The notes: generated by a model from the sequence alone, not told the origin. A DNA stretch of 64,000 nt from Vibrio splendidus (GCF_003345295.1 NZ_CP031056.1:124001-188000); one strand, 5' to 3'. Shown: positions 54,264-63,836, counted from the stretch's first letter. Numbers and translations are program-made.

Positions 54264-54294
54264 AAAAAAGGTGGTCTATTCGACCACCTTTTTA
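54264..54294. terminator. Bidirectional terminator
   Basis: 12-bp stem AAAAAGGTGGTC / GACCACCTTTTT with a 5-nt loop between convergent genes. Confidence 0.93.
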
Positions 54295-54335
54295 TTACCT
54301 TTTAACCCAATACTCAGTCTTCAAAGGCATTTAAC

Positions 54336-56765
54336 CTAAACAATCTTTTGCTCATCTTCTTCTTTGGTCGAATCGGTTTCTTTAGATAAAAAACTGGCAA
54401 CGATCTCTCTCAGTTTCCCTTGATTAACCGGTTTTGGTAAAAACTCATCCATGCCTACATCGAAGCACAAATGCTTGTCTCGTTGCACGACGTTGGCCGT
54501 GAGTGCGACGATTGGAATATGTTGTGAAGAGCCCTCTTCTAACGCTCGGATCTGTTTAGTGGCTTCGAAGCCATCAAGAACCGGCATCTGGCAATCCATA
54601 AAAATCATCTCGTATTCGTTGGCCTGGAATTTCTCGACACCAATTTCCCCGTTATCGGCAATATCAACCTCAAACCCAAGCTTCTTGAGCATCATCTTGG
54701 CGACTTGTTGGTTCACTCGCGAGTCTTCAACGACCAATACTTTGCCACTAAACGAAGCTGCCATTGGTTTTGGATCTTCTTTGATTGGAGCTTGTTTGTC
54801 TGTTTGTGTGGTTGTGACAGAAGCCGTTGGTGTAGCTTCAACAGACCCCGTTGGTTTGGTTAATGGTACTGGTTCATTGTCTTTGAACGCGACCTCACCT
54901 CTATTTGGATAAGTAAAGTTTGAGGTATCCGCTGCTCTCGCGAGAACTTCACTCAACGTCCATTTAAGTTGGTTATCTTGATATGGACGAGCTATGTAAG
55001 CAACAAAACCCACTTGTTTAGCGCGCGCTTCATCTTGTTTTCGTGGGTCTGCAGAGATCATCACCAGCTTAGGACACGCTTTGTCAAAACGCTCAATCAA
55101 GCTTCTTGCTAACTGGAATCCATCAATAGACGGCATCACTTTATCAATCAGCACCAGATCATAAGGCGATGACTTCGCCACAGACTCCGAAACAAGCTCT
55201 AACGCTTGGGTGGCGGTTTCACAACACTCTGACTTAACGCCGAATGATTGAAGCTGTGTTGAGGTAATACGCATATTCAGCTGACTATCATCAACCAGAA
55301 GCACCGAGACTTTATTAAAATCGATATTGCTTTCGTCAACGTCCAGGCTCGGGTCAAAGTCAGCGGTAAAGTAAAATGTACTCCCCTTGCCTACGACACT
55401 GGTTAGCTCAAGCTTGCTGCCCATTAAGGTCACGATCTTATCGCATATCGTCAGACCAAGCCCGGTGCCTCCGTAAATACGGGTGGTGCTGCCGTCGGCT
55501 TGTTGAAACTTATCGAACACCGATTGTTGCTTGTCTTCTGCAATACCGATACCACTGTCAGTCACCTCAAATTTCACTCTGAGCTTTTGTTCTGGCTCTA
55601 TGACTTCTTCCAAGCGAAGTGAGAGTGTGACATGACCATGCTCAGTAAATTTGATGGCGTTGCCGACCAGATTATTCAGCACTTGTCTTAGCTGGGTGCC
55701 ATCGCCAATCACCATGGTTGGGATCTTAGGATCAATCGCTAGTTGGAATCTGAGCCCTTTCTGCTCGGCTTTAACTCTAAACGTCGATTCAACATCGGCA
55801 GCAATACCCATCATCTTCATTGGTTCTTGTTGCAGTTCTAGACGACCCGCTTCTATCTTCGAGTAGTCGAGAATGTCGTTGATTAAGTCGAGTAAAGTAA
55901 GCGAAGAGGTATTGAGCATATCGACATACTCTTTTTGCTCTTTCGGCATATCCATTTCAGAGAGTAGAGACGACAGTCCGATAATCCCATTCATCGGGGT
56001 GCGGATCTCGTGGCTCATGTTGGCAAGAAATTCACTTTTGTTGCGGTTGGCAACCTCAGCGACATCTTTGGCTTTTTCCAGTTCTTGGTATTGTTGACGA
56101 ATACGTTCAACCGACTGGTTATAGCTACTCTCTAGTGTCGAGATCTCGTCTCTGTAAGTAGAATCGGTTGGCGTTATGAAGCGTGGTTTGTTGTCTTCGA
56201 CCTGTTGCTGGTTGATCTGGGAAGACATAGTCATTAAGCGTTTCACCACGAGACGATAGACGATCGTTAAACAAACCAGAGACAATAAGAAGATTTTGAC
56301 GGCTTCGAAGGCGAGCAATAGTAGAACTCGTTCTTCAAAGTCGTTGAGGATCATGCTCAAATCAGATTGCACCGTGAGCGTCGCTAATGGGAAATCTGTC
56401 CCCCCCATCTGGTGCACCATTTCCCAAGACTGGGAATAAGACTGACCTGAGGTCTTTTGACCTAATTCTAGAATTTTTTCATCGGGACTTTCGATAAGAA
56501 GGTAACTAACCGAGGGTAGGCGGGAGATACCTTCGGCTTGCACAAACAGTTGCTCTCGATCTTCAACCCACAAACTGGACGTTAAACCCGAAAGATAGCC
56601 AGCCTTAACCTGTTCGATCTGAGAACTGATAAAAGAAACTCGACTTTGGTACTCCACATACAACCCCAGACCTGTCACTATAACTGTGAATAAGGTGCTG
56701 ATTGCTATTATAGTCCCGATCAACTGTCGGGAGAGTCCAATATAGCGTTTTCCTTTTGTCACCAT
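54336..56765 (-). CDS. Hybrid sensor histidine kinase with two receiver domains
   Basis: 809 residues from the ATG at 56765. Two membrane helices (about 14-36 and 146-170) flank a periplasmic sensor of about 110 residues. Then come a linker with coiled character (205-245), HisKA with EFLANMSHEIRTPMNG (His at about 252), HATPase (N box NNLVGNAIKF, G boxes DSGIGIAED and GGTGLGL), receiver 1 (about 486-605, Asp at 541) and receiver 2 (about 675-790, Asp at 724, Lys at 778). Receiver 1 has Arg-Pro where Lys-Pro is usual, so it may not signal normally. No HPt domain is present, so phosphate must pass to a separate protein. The divergent binding-protein gene may supply its ligand. Confidence 0.92.
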   Translation of the reverse strand: MVTKGKRYIGLSRQLIGTIIAISTLFTVIVTGLGLYVEYQSRVSFISSQIEQVKAGYLSGLTSSLWVEDREQLFVQAEGISRLPSVSYLLIESPDEKILELGQKTSGQSYSQSWEMVHQMGGTDFPLATLTVQSDLSMILNDFEERVLLLLAFEAVKIFLLSLVCLTIVYRLVVKRLMTMSSQINQQQVEDNKPRFITPTDSTYRDEISTLESSYNQSVERIRQQYQELEKAKDVAEVANRNKSEFLANMSHEIRTPMNGIIGLSSLLSEMDMPKEQKEYVDMLNTSSLTLLDLINDILDYSKIEAGRLELQQEPMKMMGIAADVESTFRVKAEQKGLRFQLAIDPKIPTMVIGDGTQLRQVLNNLVGNAIKFTEHGHVTLSLRLEEVIEPEQKLRVKFEVTDSGIGIAEDKQQSVFDKFQQADGSTTRIYGGTGLGLTICDKIVTLMGSKLELTSVVGKGSTFYFTADFDPSLDVDESNIDFNKVSVLLVDDSQLNMRITSTQLQSFGVKSECCETATQALELVSESVAKSSPYDLVLIDKVMPSIDGFQLARSLIERFDKACPKLVMISADPRKQDEARAKQVGFVAYIARPYQDNQLKWTLSEVLARAADTSNFTYPNRGEVAFKDNEPVPLTKPTGSVEATPTASVTTTQTDKQAPIKEDPKPMAASFSGKVLVVEDSRVNQQVAKMMLKKLGFEVDIADNGEIGVEKFQANEYEMIFMDCQMPVLDGFEATKQIRALEEGSSQHIPIVALTANVVQRDKHLCFDVGMDEFLPKPVNQGKLREIVASFLSKETDSTKEEDEQKIV

Positions 56766-56853
56766 ACACAAATTACCATTATTGTTATCCTAGCAAACTA
56801 CAATTACTCAACTAGTATAATAGTAGTCATTCATCAAATAACTAGGGAAGGTT

Positions 56854-57612
56854 ATGAAAAAACATCTTATATTTGCATCCATAGTCAGTTTGTTTTCAAG
56901 CAGTTATGCTTTTGCAAGCGAACCTGTTCACTACTACATTATTGCGAGCCAAGCGCAACCTTTTCAGATCGAAACTGACGGGTCATCTCACAGAGGAATG
57001 GTTTCGGATATTGTTGAGGCCGTATTTGATGACAGCCAATACGAGATCGATTACCACACCTACCCTTTCAACCGCATGATTGACAAGCTCGACGCGAGAG
57101 AGAATCCAAACTGGGTAACCTACGGCAGTCCTAGTTGGGGAAATATCCAATCTGTAAACCTGTCTAAAGATCCAATTTACAATGTAAAACACGTGTTACT
57201 CAGCAGTGGCAAGGAACCATTTGAGTTCAATACTATCGACGATTTAAACGGAAAAGCGGTGGTCTTGCTGGTGGGATTCGAATATCCAAATCTAGAGCCT
57301 TACATCAAACAAGGTAAGCTTAACGAAATTCGAGTTAAAAATTACAGCGCGGCTTTTCGTGTATTAAACCGAACGCCTGGTGATACCGTTTTTGTTGAAA
57401 TGGAATCGAGAATCAAATACAACCTAAACGAGCAGAAGTTAAGTATTGATGATTACCAGATGCAAGAGTTTGGTTCAGTGATCAATAACTACCCTATCCA
57501 TTTGGCGTTTGACCCTGAGATGGATCCTAAGCTGCAAAGCTTCATCAACCAACGTCTCGACCAAATGAAAGACGATGGTCAGCTCGATGACATCGTGCAA
57601 GGGTACTTATAG
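56854..57612 (+). CDS. Periplasmic solute-binding protein-like (SBP_bac_3), probable sensor partner
   Basis: 252 residues with a signal peptide (about 1-21, AFA-SE). The fold pattern is that of a small class 3 binding protein (GMVSDIVEAVFDDSQYEI, YPFNRMIDKLDARENPNWV, DDLNGKAVVLLVGFEYP). No permease or ATPase gene is near. It starts 88 bp from the divergent hybrid kinase, so it more likely presents a ligand to the kinase than feeds a transporter. This role is inference. Confidence 0.83.
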   Translation: MKKHLIFASIVSLFSSSYAFASEPVHYYIIASQAQPFQIETDGSSHRGMVSDIVEAVFDDSQYEIDYHTYPFNRMIDKLDARENPNWVTYGSPSWGNIQSVNLSKDPIYNVKHVLLSSGKEPFEFNTIDDLNGKAVVLLVGFEYPNLEPYIKQGKLNEIRVKNYSAAFRVLNRTPGDTVFVEMESRIKYNLNEQKLSIDDYQMQEFGSVINNYPIHLAFDPEMDPKLQSFINQRLDQMKDDGQLDDIVQGYL

Positions 57613-57696
57613 ATCCTTCATTTATCTGTAATAGCGCCTAGTTGACGTTGTAGAGCACTTTTCTACTCTTAGTCACCTTAGCTCGACTTGCAACGA

Positions 57697-57747
57697 AAAG
57701 GCCGCTCTGCTTAGTCTAGCTTAATACTAAATTGCAGAGCGGCCTTT
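57697..57747 (+). terminator. Terminator after the binding-protein gene
   Basis: 14-bp stem AAAGGCCGCTCTGC / GCAGAGCGGCCTTT with a 23-nt loop, flanked by A and T-rich ends. Confidence 0.8.
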
Positions 57748-57794
57748 AAAATTTAACGTTTAGGGAAGCTATCTTTGAACTTGTACTCGATAGG

Positions 57795-58280
57795 TTAGTG
57801 CGAAGCAATCAAATGCAGTTGTTGATTACGAAGCTGTTGTCGCACCGCCATCAAAATTTCACCTAAGCGGTTCTCACCAGTTCCATCACCACCATCGCCC
57901 CAAAAATAGTCTTTATGAGAATGCTCTTTGATCACCGAATCTCCGGTGTTAGTCAGAAACAGCGCAAACTGGGGATTCTGTCTGAACTTCTCAGTCACAA
58001 TGAACTGCATCACTTCAACACGAATGTCATACCAGTCTTCTCGAACTTGGTCTTCATAATCACGACTTAAAGAGAACGCTTCAGCAGGGGTACTGGCTTC
58101 CAAAATAGTATTGCGTAACGCTTCAGAAGCAAATTTCATCGCTTGATAATAATGTTCGCTGGTTGCCCAAACTTGATCGTTAACCTTGATGGGACAAGCT
58201 GCAAAATTTGACAGGTATCCGTTTGGATCTTCAGGTTCATAAAACAGCACTTCTTTGGCTTTAGCCACAGAATTAGACAT
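57795..58280 (-). CDS. NADAR family protein (YbiA-like N-glycosidase)
   Basis: 161 residues from the ATG at 58280, which has a perfect AAGGAGAAGG ribosome site; the frame stays open 58 codons further without protein-like character. Family motifs: YLSNFAACPI, ATSEHYYQAMKF, DWYDIRVEVMQFIVTEKF and the closing KDYFWGDGGDGTGENRLG. E. coli YbiA removes riboflavin-pathway intermediates (N-glycosidic cleavage of aminopyrimidine phosphates), and other NADAR proteins act on ADP-ribose. The gene stands alone here. Confidence 0.9.
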   Translation of the reverse strand: MSNSVAKAKEVLFYEPEDPNGYLSNFAACPIKVNDQVWATSEHYYQAMKFASEALRNTILEASTPAEAFSLSRDYEDQVREDWYDIRVEVMQFIVTEKFRQNPQFALFLTNTGDSVIKEHSHKDYFWGDGGDGTGENRLGEILMAVRQQLRNQQLHLIASH

Positions 58281-58503
58281 AGCCTTCTCCTTACCAACGA
58301 CATCGCATATTTTTGCTTTAACTTTAAAATTAGTGGCGTTGCATATTGCTGTCAAACAACTTAGTTCAAGAGTATGCCATGAGCATGTTTTTAGTCGGGA
58401 ACAAGCAATGTAAAGGCAGGACAATGGAGTTAAATGGTGGGAGACAAGGAGCATGGTTTACTTATAAAAAACTCACAGCCCTTTTAAAAAGTTATATAAA
58501 TCA

Positions 58504-58526
58504 AAGGGTGGCGGTGCGCCACCCTC
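58504..58526 (-). terminator. Probable terminator of the small-protein gene
   Basis: Stem AGGGTGGC / GCCACCCT with a 5-nt loop; on the reverse strand it is followed by a T-rich but interrupted tract. Confidence 0.6.
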
Positions 58527-58545
58527 TTAAATGCAATAGGGGTCC

Positions 58546-58740
58546 TTAGTGAATAAGACCTAGTTCCCTCGCTTCTTCCAGACTAAAACCGCTTTCTCTA
58601 ATTTCTCTTAGAGCTTCAATACGACGACGAGCTTCAGCGGACTTCATTTTCTTTTCTGGTTTGAAAGATACTTCTTCTTCAGCATCCCACTTGTTTGCAA
58701 TATTTGTCATTTCATCATGGTTGATAGAATTAATGGACAT
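58546..58740 (-). CDS. Small charged helical protein, function unknown
   Basis: 64 residues from the ATG at 58740, with a strong CGGAGGAAAA ribosome site; longer frames upstream have none. The C-terminal half is a charged helix (AEARRRIEALREIRES) ending in ELGLIH. No membrane or signal segment. It is probably a conserved cytoplasmic Vibrio protein, but I do not recognise the family. Confidence 0.75.
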   Translation of the reverse strand: MSINSINHDEMTNIANKWDAEEEVSFKPEKKMKSAEARRRIEALREIRESGFSLEEARELGLIH

Positions 58741-59060
58741 GTTTTCCTCCGAAAAGCACCATGTAATGGACAGGTAATCTGTAGCAAATGCTATTTCACT
58801 TGTTAAGACATTCTGTACTGAAATGTGATGATTCCGACGCTTCACAAAGCTAATTAATAAATGCCTCATTTAAACTTTGCCAAAGCCATTTTCTGCAATT
58901 ACATTTACAAGATTCCCCATAAGAAATGTGGTTTGATCCACCTCTCATTTTCCCCGTTCTCATTTCTTGTTTCTCACTGAAACTTCGTGAAATAACCCAA
59001 GATAAATTTCGAGGCACTTCATTCTTTTTGTGCTCATCGCTTTCACTAAATTCACTTCAT

Positions 59061-59091
59061 GTTAATGATAATAGTTATCAATATCATAACT
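59061..59091. promoter_or_regulatory. Fur box upstream of the ABC ATPase operon
   Basis: GTTAATGATAATAGTTATC (59061-59079) matches the 19-bp Fur consensus at 16 positions by my count. An overlapping palindrome AGTTATCAATATCATAACT (59073-59091) adds a second site. They end 12 bp before the start codon at 59103, well placed to block transcription or initiation under iron repletion. Confidence 0.78.
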
Positions 59092-59102
59092 GAGTATTTA
59101 TC

Positions 59103-59927
59103 ATGTCTAGGGAAAATCCAGATAAACCACTTCTCGAAGTGAAGAATCTATGTGTCGATTACATCACCGATGACGGCGATTTTAATGCCGTAAAATCCGT
59201 AAGCTTTAGCATAGGCCAAGGCGAAATTTTTGGTTTGGCTGGCGAATCAGGGTGCGGAAAAAGTACCATCGCGTTTGCCATTAACCGTTTACACAAACCG
59301 CCTGCTTTCATCTCTGGAGGGAAGATACTGTTCGACGGACAAGATCTGCTCGGTTTATCTGACGACCACTTGAACACCTTGCGTTGGAGCGAAATCGCCA
59401 TGGTGTTCCAAAGTGCGATGAACTCACTCAATCCCGTACTGACCATTGAAGAGCAGTTCGCTGATGTTTTACGTCATCACAAAGGAATGACCAACGAACA
59501 AGCTAAAGACCGTGCAGAGAAGCTCCTCGACCTTGTAAACATTCCTCGTAACCGCCTCACCGAATATCCGCATCAGTTCAGTGGCGGCATGCGTCAGCGT
59601 TTGGTGATTGCCATTGCTCTCGCCCTTAACCCGAAGCTGATCATCATGGACGAGCCGACAACGGCGCTTGATGTGGTTGTACAACGCGAAATTCTGCAGC
59701 AAATACACCAACTCAGAGAAGAGTTTGGGTTTTCGATACTGTTCATCACCCACGACCTCGCACTAATGAGCCAGCTATGTGACCGCATTGCCATCATGCG
59801 CCACGGCCAGATCGTTGAAATCAACCAAGCCTATGAGATTCGTAACAACCCTCAGCACTCCTATACCCAAAAGCTATGGAGTTCTTTCCCAAACATTCAC
59901 GAACATGCGCACGCGACTACGTGCTAG
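59103..59927 (+). CDS. Dpp/Opp-type ABC transporter ATP-binding protein (DppD-like)
   Basis: 274 residues. Walker A GESGCGKST, Q-loop VFQSAMNSLNPVLTIEEQF, signature FSGGMRQR and Walker B LIIMDEPTTALDVVVQ. It is shorter than usual DppD/OppD (about 320-335) and lacks most of the C-terminal Cys-rich extension. It pairs with the ATPase encoded 9 bp downstream. No permease or binding protein gene is adjacent. A Fur box precedes it, so the transport is probably linked to iron. Confidence 0.92.
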   Translation: MSRENPDKPLLEVKNLCVDYITDDGDFNAVKSVSFSIGQGEIFGLAGESGCGKSTIAFAINRLHKPPAFISGGKILFDGQDLLGLSDDHLNTLRWSEIAMVFQSAMNSLNPVLTIEEQFADVLRHHKGMTNEQAKDRAEKLLDLVNIPRNRLTEYPHQFSGGMRQRLVIAIALALNPKLIIMDEPTTALDVVVQREILQQIHQLREEFGFSILFITHDLALMSQLCDRIAIMRHGQIVEINQAYEIRNNPQHSYTQKLWSSFPNIHEHAHATTC

Positions 59928-59936
59928 GAGAGCTCA

Positions 59937-60869
59937 ATGTCACAACCTATTTTTCAAGTGAAAAACCTCGTTAAAGAGTTCACCGTTGGCGGCGGATTTG
60001 GCAAAGAAGCGATCTTTAGAGCACTACATGGGGTGAGTTTTGATTTGCATGCCGGTAAAACATTGGCGCTGGTTGGAGAATCAGGCTGCGGGAAAAGCAC
60101 CTGCGCACGATTGATGACCAAGGTTTACCCACCGACAGAGGGAGAGATACTGTTCAATGGCAGAGACATCTCTACCCTAAAAAGCCGCAAAGATATCTTG
60201 GATTACCGCAGCCGTGTACAAATGATATTTCAAGACCCATTTGGCTCACTTAATCCAACTCACACCATTGAGCACCACTTAACGCGCCCGCTTAAAATCC
60301 ATAAGCAAGTTGCCACGAAACAGGCTCTCACAGAGCGTCTCAAAGAGTTATTAACGCTGGTGGAGTTACCCATTGAAACTCTCGCCAAATACCCTCATGA
60401 GCTCAGTGGTGGCCAAAGACAACGGGTTAATTTAGCAAGAGCACTTGCCGTCGGTGCTGAGGTTATCCTTGCTGATGAACCCACCTCGATGTTGGACGTT
60501 TCGATCCGACTTGGCGTGTTGAACTTGATGCAAAAAATGAAGAAAGAGTTGGGGATTGGTTTTTTGTACATAACTCACGATCTTGCTACGGCACATTACA
60601 TAGCAGAAGAGACGGCGGTAATGTACAAAGGGCAGATCGTTGAATGGGGATCAACCCAGTCGATCTTAACCAATCCACAACATCCGTACACTAAACTGTT
60701 GATCTCTGCCGTTCCCGATCCCGATCTGCCATTTGGCGAACTCGTCAAAAATGAGCCAAACTATTCAATAAACGCAGACCGAATTCGAGAGCAGAGCTGT
60801 GAAATACAGCATGAAATCAAGCAAGTTGCTAATAATCACTTTGTAAAACAGTGGGATAACGTTGCATGA
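59937..60869 (+). CDS. Dpp/Opp-type ABC transporter ATP-binding protein (DppF-like)
   Basis: 310 residues. Walker A GESGCGKST, Q-loop IFQDPFGSLNPTHTIEHHL, signature LSGGQRQR, Walker B VILADEPTSMLDVS. The N-terminal part and the C-terminal region after TNPQHPYTKLLISA match the DppF class. Ribosome site AGGAGAGC. The next gene overlaps its end by 4 bp (ATGA). Confidence 0.92.
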   Translation: MSQPIFQVKNLVKEFTVGGGFGKEAIFRALHGVSFDLHAGKTLALVGESGCGKSTCARLMTKVYPPTEGEILFNGRDISTLKSRKDILDYRSRVQMIFQDPFGSLNPTHTIEHHLTRPLKIHKQVATKQALTERLKELLTLVELPIETLAKYPHELSGGQRQRVNLARALAVGAEVILADEPTSMLDVSIRLGVLNLMQKMKKELGIGFLYITHDLATAHYIAEETAVMYKGQIVEWGSTQSILTNPQHPYTKLLISAVPDPDLPFGELVKNEPNYSINADRIREQSCEIQHEIKQVANNHFVKQWDNVA

Positions 60870-61411
60870 ATGAACTAGACACTTGGTTAGAGCGGATCGG
60901 AGATTGGTACAAAGACCGAAAGCATGATCAAGTGGACCGGTTAGAGCCTTTGATCTTAACGCCTCCAGACGCACTCTGGGGGCCAATGATCACGGATGTA
61001 CAGAGCAAAGGCATCGCATGTTGGCTAGATGGATGCCTGAGAATCTTTACGTTTTATCGACATAAAAACGGAACGCTGACGACATCGACAAAGTTTGCAA
61101 CACCAAGCGTATCATCGCTCTCAAACGAGGCTCGTAGTTCGCACAATCAAGAAAAGGCCTATCAATACCTGATGTTTGCCTATAGCAAGCTGCAGGCCGT
61201 GTCATGCGACCCAAAATCAGAGCCTGACTTGCAAGAGTGGTGTACGCAGCGGCTCCAGCATTTATGTGTACTGGCTTTAGAATTTACTAACCAACAACAA
61301 GAACCGCGCTGGAAGGAAGAATCAGAAAAACTGATCGAATCGCATGTGCGTTTTATGGCAAGCCAACACCAGAACGATGATCAAGGTGTAGCTCTACGTC
61401 AACGCCACTGA
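60866..61411 (+). CDS. Uncharacterised protein coupled to the iron-regulated ATPases
   Basis: 181 residues. No signal peptide or membrane segment; the sequence is Trp- and His-containing, mixed helical, with LDTWLERIGDWYKDRK at the start and a helical C-terminal half (LQHLCVLALEFTNQQQEPRW). Its start overlaps the DppF-like stop by 4 bp, so it is co-translated with the transporter ATPases. I do not recognise a family. It may be an enzyme or regulator for the imported compound. Confidence 0.75.
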   Translation: MNELDTWLERIGDWYKDRKHDQVDRLEPLILTPPDALWGPMITDVQSKGIACWLDGCLRIFTFYRHKNGTLTTSTKFATPSVSSLSNEARSSHNQEKAYQYLMFAYSKLQAVSCDPKSEPDLQEWCTQRLQHLCVLALEFTNQQQEPRWKEESEKLIESHVRFMASQHQNDDQGVALRQRH

Positions 61412-61574
61412 TCCACTCCACGGTTTAACCCTGATCGATCAAACACCAAAGCAGAATCCTTTCACAAATAGGATCCGTAAAAAGCACGATCTAACCTTGA
61501 TCATGCTTCAGGGTCAGCAGTAAGGGCTAATACGTAAGCTATTGAATTTTAGTAATTATGCGAATTTCAGGCAA
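61412..61574. other. Region between the 181-residue gene and the terminator
   Basis: Together with the terminator at 61575 and the stretch to 61856 this forms a 445-bp gap between convergent genes. It has several GATC sites (near 61433, 61437, 61471, 61487 and 61498) but no gene. Confidence 0.5.
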
Positions 61575-61606
61575 AAAAAAGCGAGTCCCTTAGGAACTCG
61601 CAAAAA
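61575..61606. terminator. Bidirectional terminator between convergent genes
   Basis: Stem AAGCGAGTCC / GGAACTCGCAA with a short loop and one bulged base, flanked by A and T tracts. Confidence 0.78.
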
Positions 61607-61727
61607 TCTATTCAGTATGATGTAACAAAATATGAGCCAATCTATTAATCATAAGAAAGGACAAAGGTTGTCTATTCGGGATAAATAATAATCAACTGGA
61701 TGCGTTACATTGTCAGAACTTTGTCAG

Positions 61728-61758
61728 CGTTAGGTGCGGTTTTAATCAGCACCTAATG
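61728..61758. repeat. Inverted repeat downstream of rctB
   Basis: CGTTAGGTGC / GCACCTAATG pairs over 10 positions with one mismatch, 11-nt loop, no T tract. Confidence 0.55.
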
Positions 61759-61856
61759 TGTTCAAACTATCCATTCATCGACCGTAAATAGCGGCTTCTT
61801 GCTACTGGGTATTTCTACTGCAAAAATCAGCTCGAAAGATCAACACGCCCTCGTGA

Positions 61857-63836
61857 TTAATGGCCAATCGCCATTTCATCGAGCGCTAGAAACACATTCT
61901 CGTCCAAATGGCCTTCGTGAACTTGTTTACACACTTTACGACGTACAGCCAAACCAGAAATCAAACGTTCAATGGACAGGTGTCGATTGCTGGTGCTGTC
62001 ACGGTCGTTGTACAGCTCAATTAAGCGACTCAGTGTTTCGTATGGGATAACATCCTCCCCTACTCTCAACCAATCAAGCTTCTCAATGAGCTCTGAGCAC
62101 TCTTCTTTGATTGAGGCATGTGAATGCCCGGTCATAGCAGATAAAGCCGTTATACTGCGTTCTAGAGCCTCTGTGGAGGTATATTTAGAGAGAGTAATCA
62201 TGATCTCATCAGCGTTGATCTCAACAGAATGTTTACGCTGCTTAACTCGACGTCCCAATTTGCCTCTTGGCGACGGAGCTTTACGTTGAATTGGCTCAAA
62301 CTCACCATCGATAATCTCAGACAGCTCTTCCAGCTTCTGCTTAGACACCATCTCATTACGCAGCGGGTTCGGTAGCGTTGGGGCCATATTACGCTTACCA
62401 GCGTTGGTGGTACGCGCTCTTGAATAACGCAACACCTCTTCAACATTACATTTGATATCAACCTGATAATCGGTGGTTTTGCCTTTTTCGATCAGCGCCG
62501 TGATCGTCAAGTGATAACCCCAAAGATTCACTAGGAAAGTATCTTCTTGATCCCCTACTTCACCCAATTTTCTTAGTTCGCGGATCAAATCCATCGAGAA
62601 GCGACGCCAATCGATATTACGAGCCAACTTCTGGTTCAGCTCGCTCAGCAACATACAATCTGAGTGGCGACGTGCCATACGGCTTCTAAAGTACGAATAC
62701 ATTTGGAAGACCAAGGTATGTTGTTTCAGGATTTCTGGCGGAAATAGGAAGAAATAATCACGCGTCAGGAGCTCTTCGTAGAACGAAGGTTCCCAGACAA
62801 GGATATACAGGTTCGGTTTAATGCGAATTTCGCCATCAGAGCCCTCTGTAGGCGCTTCTTCCGATGCCGTAATGGTTCTAGCTAAGAATCGGAAACGATC
62901 ACTCTTGAAGCCTTCTGGCATGTTCTCGCTAAGCCAACGGCCCGTGAGCTCGTGCAGTTGGAAATCGGTAAATTCGATACGGTCAATACTGTCACGGATC
63001 GAATCGCGTGCAGGACCGCTGTCTTTCTTGCCACGCAAAGACAAAATATCCGTGATGTAGAGTGGTGTTTTGTTCGGTGTGTGTTTCGCGTCGAGATGAT
63101 AATCATCTTGGTGGTGATCATGATATTGGACAGTAAGCGTGAATAACGCGAACAGCGTCATCAGATCGTCAACCGTCATGATGTTTTTAGAAGATCGTGT
63201 CTCGATCACCGCTCGAGTGCCAGAGATCGAAACCATAGATTTCTGGTAGCTCTTACGGGTTCTAGGTGGCGCCAAAGCTTGATCAATAATCCCCGCCCAA
63301 TTGGTTGGAGAAACAATGAATTGATCCGCTTCGTCTTTCATCGTCGGTGGCGTATTCAGTCCATGTTCATTCAGTAAGCGCTTGTTTACTTTGGTTTGAG
63401 CTAGCGCTTTAGAACGCTTCTGCTTTTCATTTTGCTTGACGCTTTCTGTCACTAAACTGGTAGCACCCAGAACCGATATCAATTGGTTTGGGTTCACAAA
63501 GCGATGCAACATGGTTTTACCCGCAAGGCCTTCTTCAAAACGAACTGGGATTTGTTTGAACAGACCAATACTTACAGCGGCTCTCAGCCTTTGTTGCAAG
63601 GCGGCGCGAGTCACTTGACCATCAGTTGATTCAATGATCTCGGTGGTGGAGACGTATCCATCTTTGCTGCTAAACCCACGTAGTGAAATTAGGTTAAGAA
63701 GCTCAACGATGCTTTTGGTGACCCCTTTGAAGTGTTGATATTGTTCTATCCATTCAACGGCTGTTTCAGATACCTCAAATAAATGACCATCTTTGTGGCT
63801 TCGTGCCTTAATTAACAATTTCTCTTCTGGTTTCAT
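61857..63836 (-). CDS. rctB: Chromosome II replication initiator RctB
   Basis: 659 residues, the size and sequence type of Vibrio RctB (658 in V. cholerae). Recognisable blocks include an N-terminal winged-helix part (GVTKSIVELLNLISLRGFSS, TRAALQQRLRAAVS), a central Rep-like region (FQLHELTGRWLSENMPEGF, HTLVFQMYSYFRSRMARRHS) and a C-terminal regulatory part rich in basic residues (RGKLGRRVKQRKHSV). It binds 12-mer and 29/39-mer sites at oriCII to start and limit replication of the second chromosome, and its 12-mer binding depends on Dam methylation (known from V. cholerae). The gene points away from the origin, which should begin just beyond its start. Confidence 0.97.
   Translation of the reverse strand: MKPEEKLLIKARSHKDGHLFEVSETAVEWIEQYQHFKGVTKSIVELLNLISLRGFSSKDGYVSTTEIIESTDGQVTRAALQQRLRAAVSIGLFKQIPVRFEEGLAGKTMLHRFVNPNQLISVLGATSLVTESVKQNEKQKRSKALAQTKVNKRLLNEHGLNTPPTMKDEADQFIVSPTNWAGIIDQALAPPRTRKSYQKSMVSISGTRAVIETRSSKNIMTVDDLMTLFALFTLTVQYHDHHQDDYHLDAKHTPNKTPLYITDILSLRGKKDSGPARDSIRDSIDRIEFTDFQLHELTGRWLSENMPEGFKSDRFRFLARTITASEEAPTEGSDGEIRIKPNLYILVWEPSFYEELLTRDYFFLFPPEILKQHTLVFQMYSYFRSRMARRHSDCMLLSELNQKLARNIDWRRFSMDLIRELRKLGEVGDQEDTFLVNLWGYHLTITALIEKGKTTDYQVDIKCNVEEVLRYSRARTTNAGKRNMAPTLPNPLRNEMVSKQKLEELSEIIDGEFEPIQRKAPSPRGKLGRRVKQRKHSVEINADEIMITLSKYTSTEALERSITALSAMTGHSHASIKEECSELIEKLDWLRVGEDVIPYETLSRLIELYNDRDSTSNRHLSIERLISGLAVRRKVCKQVHEGHLDENVFLALDEMAIGH

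Noticed and set aside
61430..61510. GATC-rich stretch downstream of rctB as a second RctB-binding region
   Set aside because: GATC sites are frequent, but I see no consistent 12-mer or long repeat around them.
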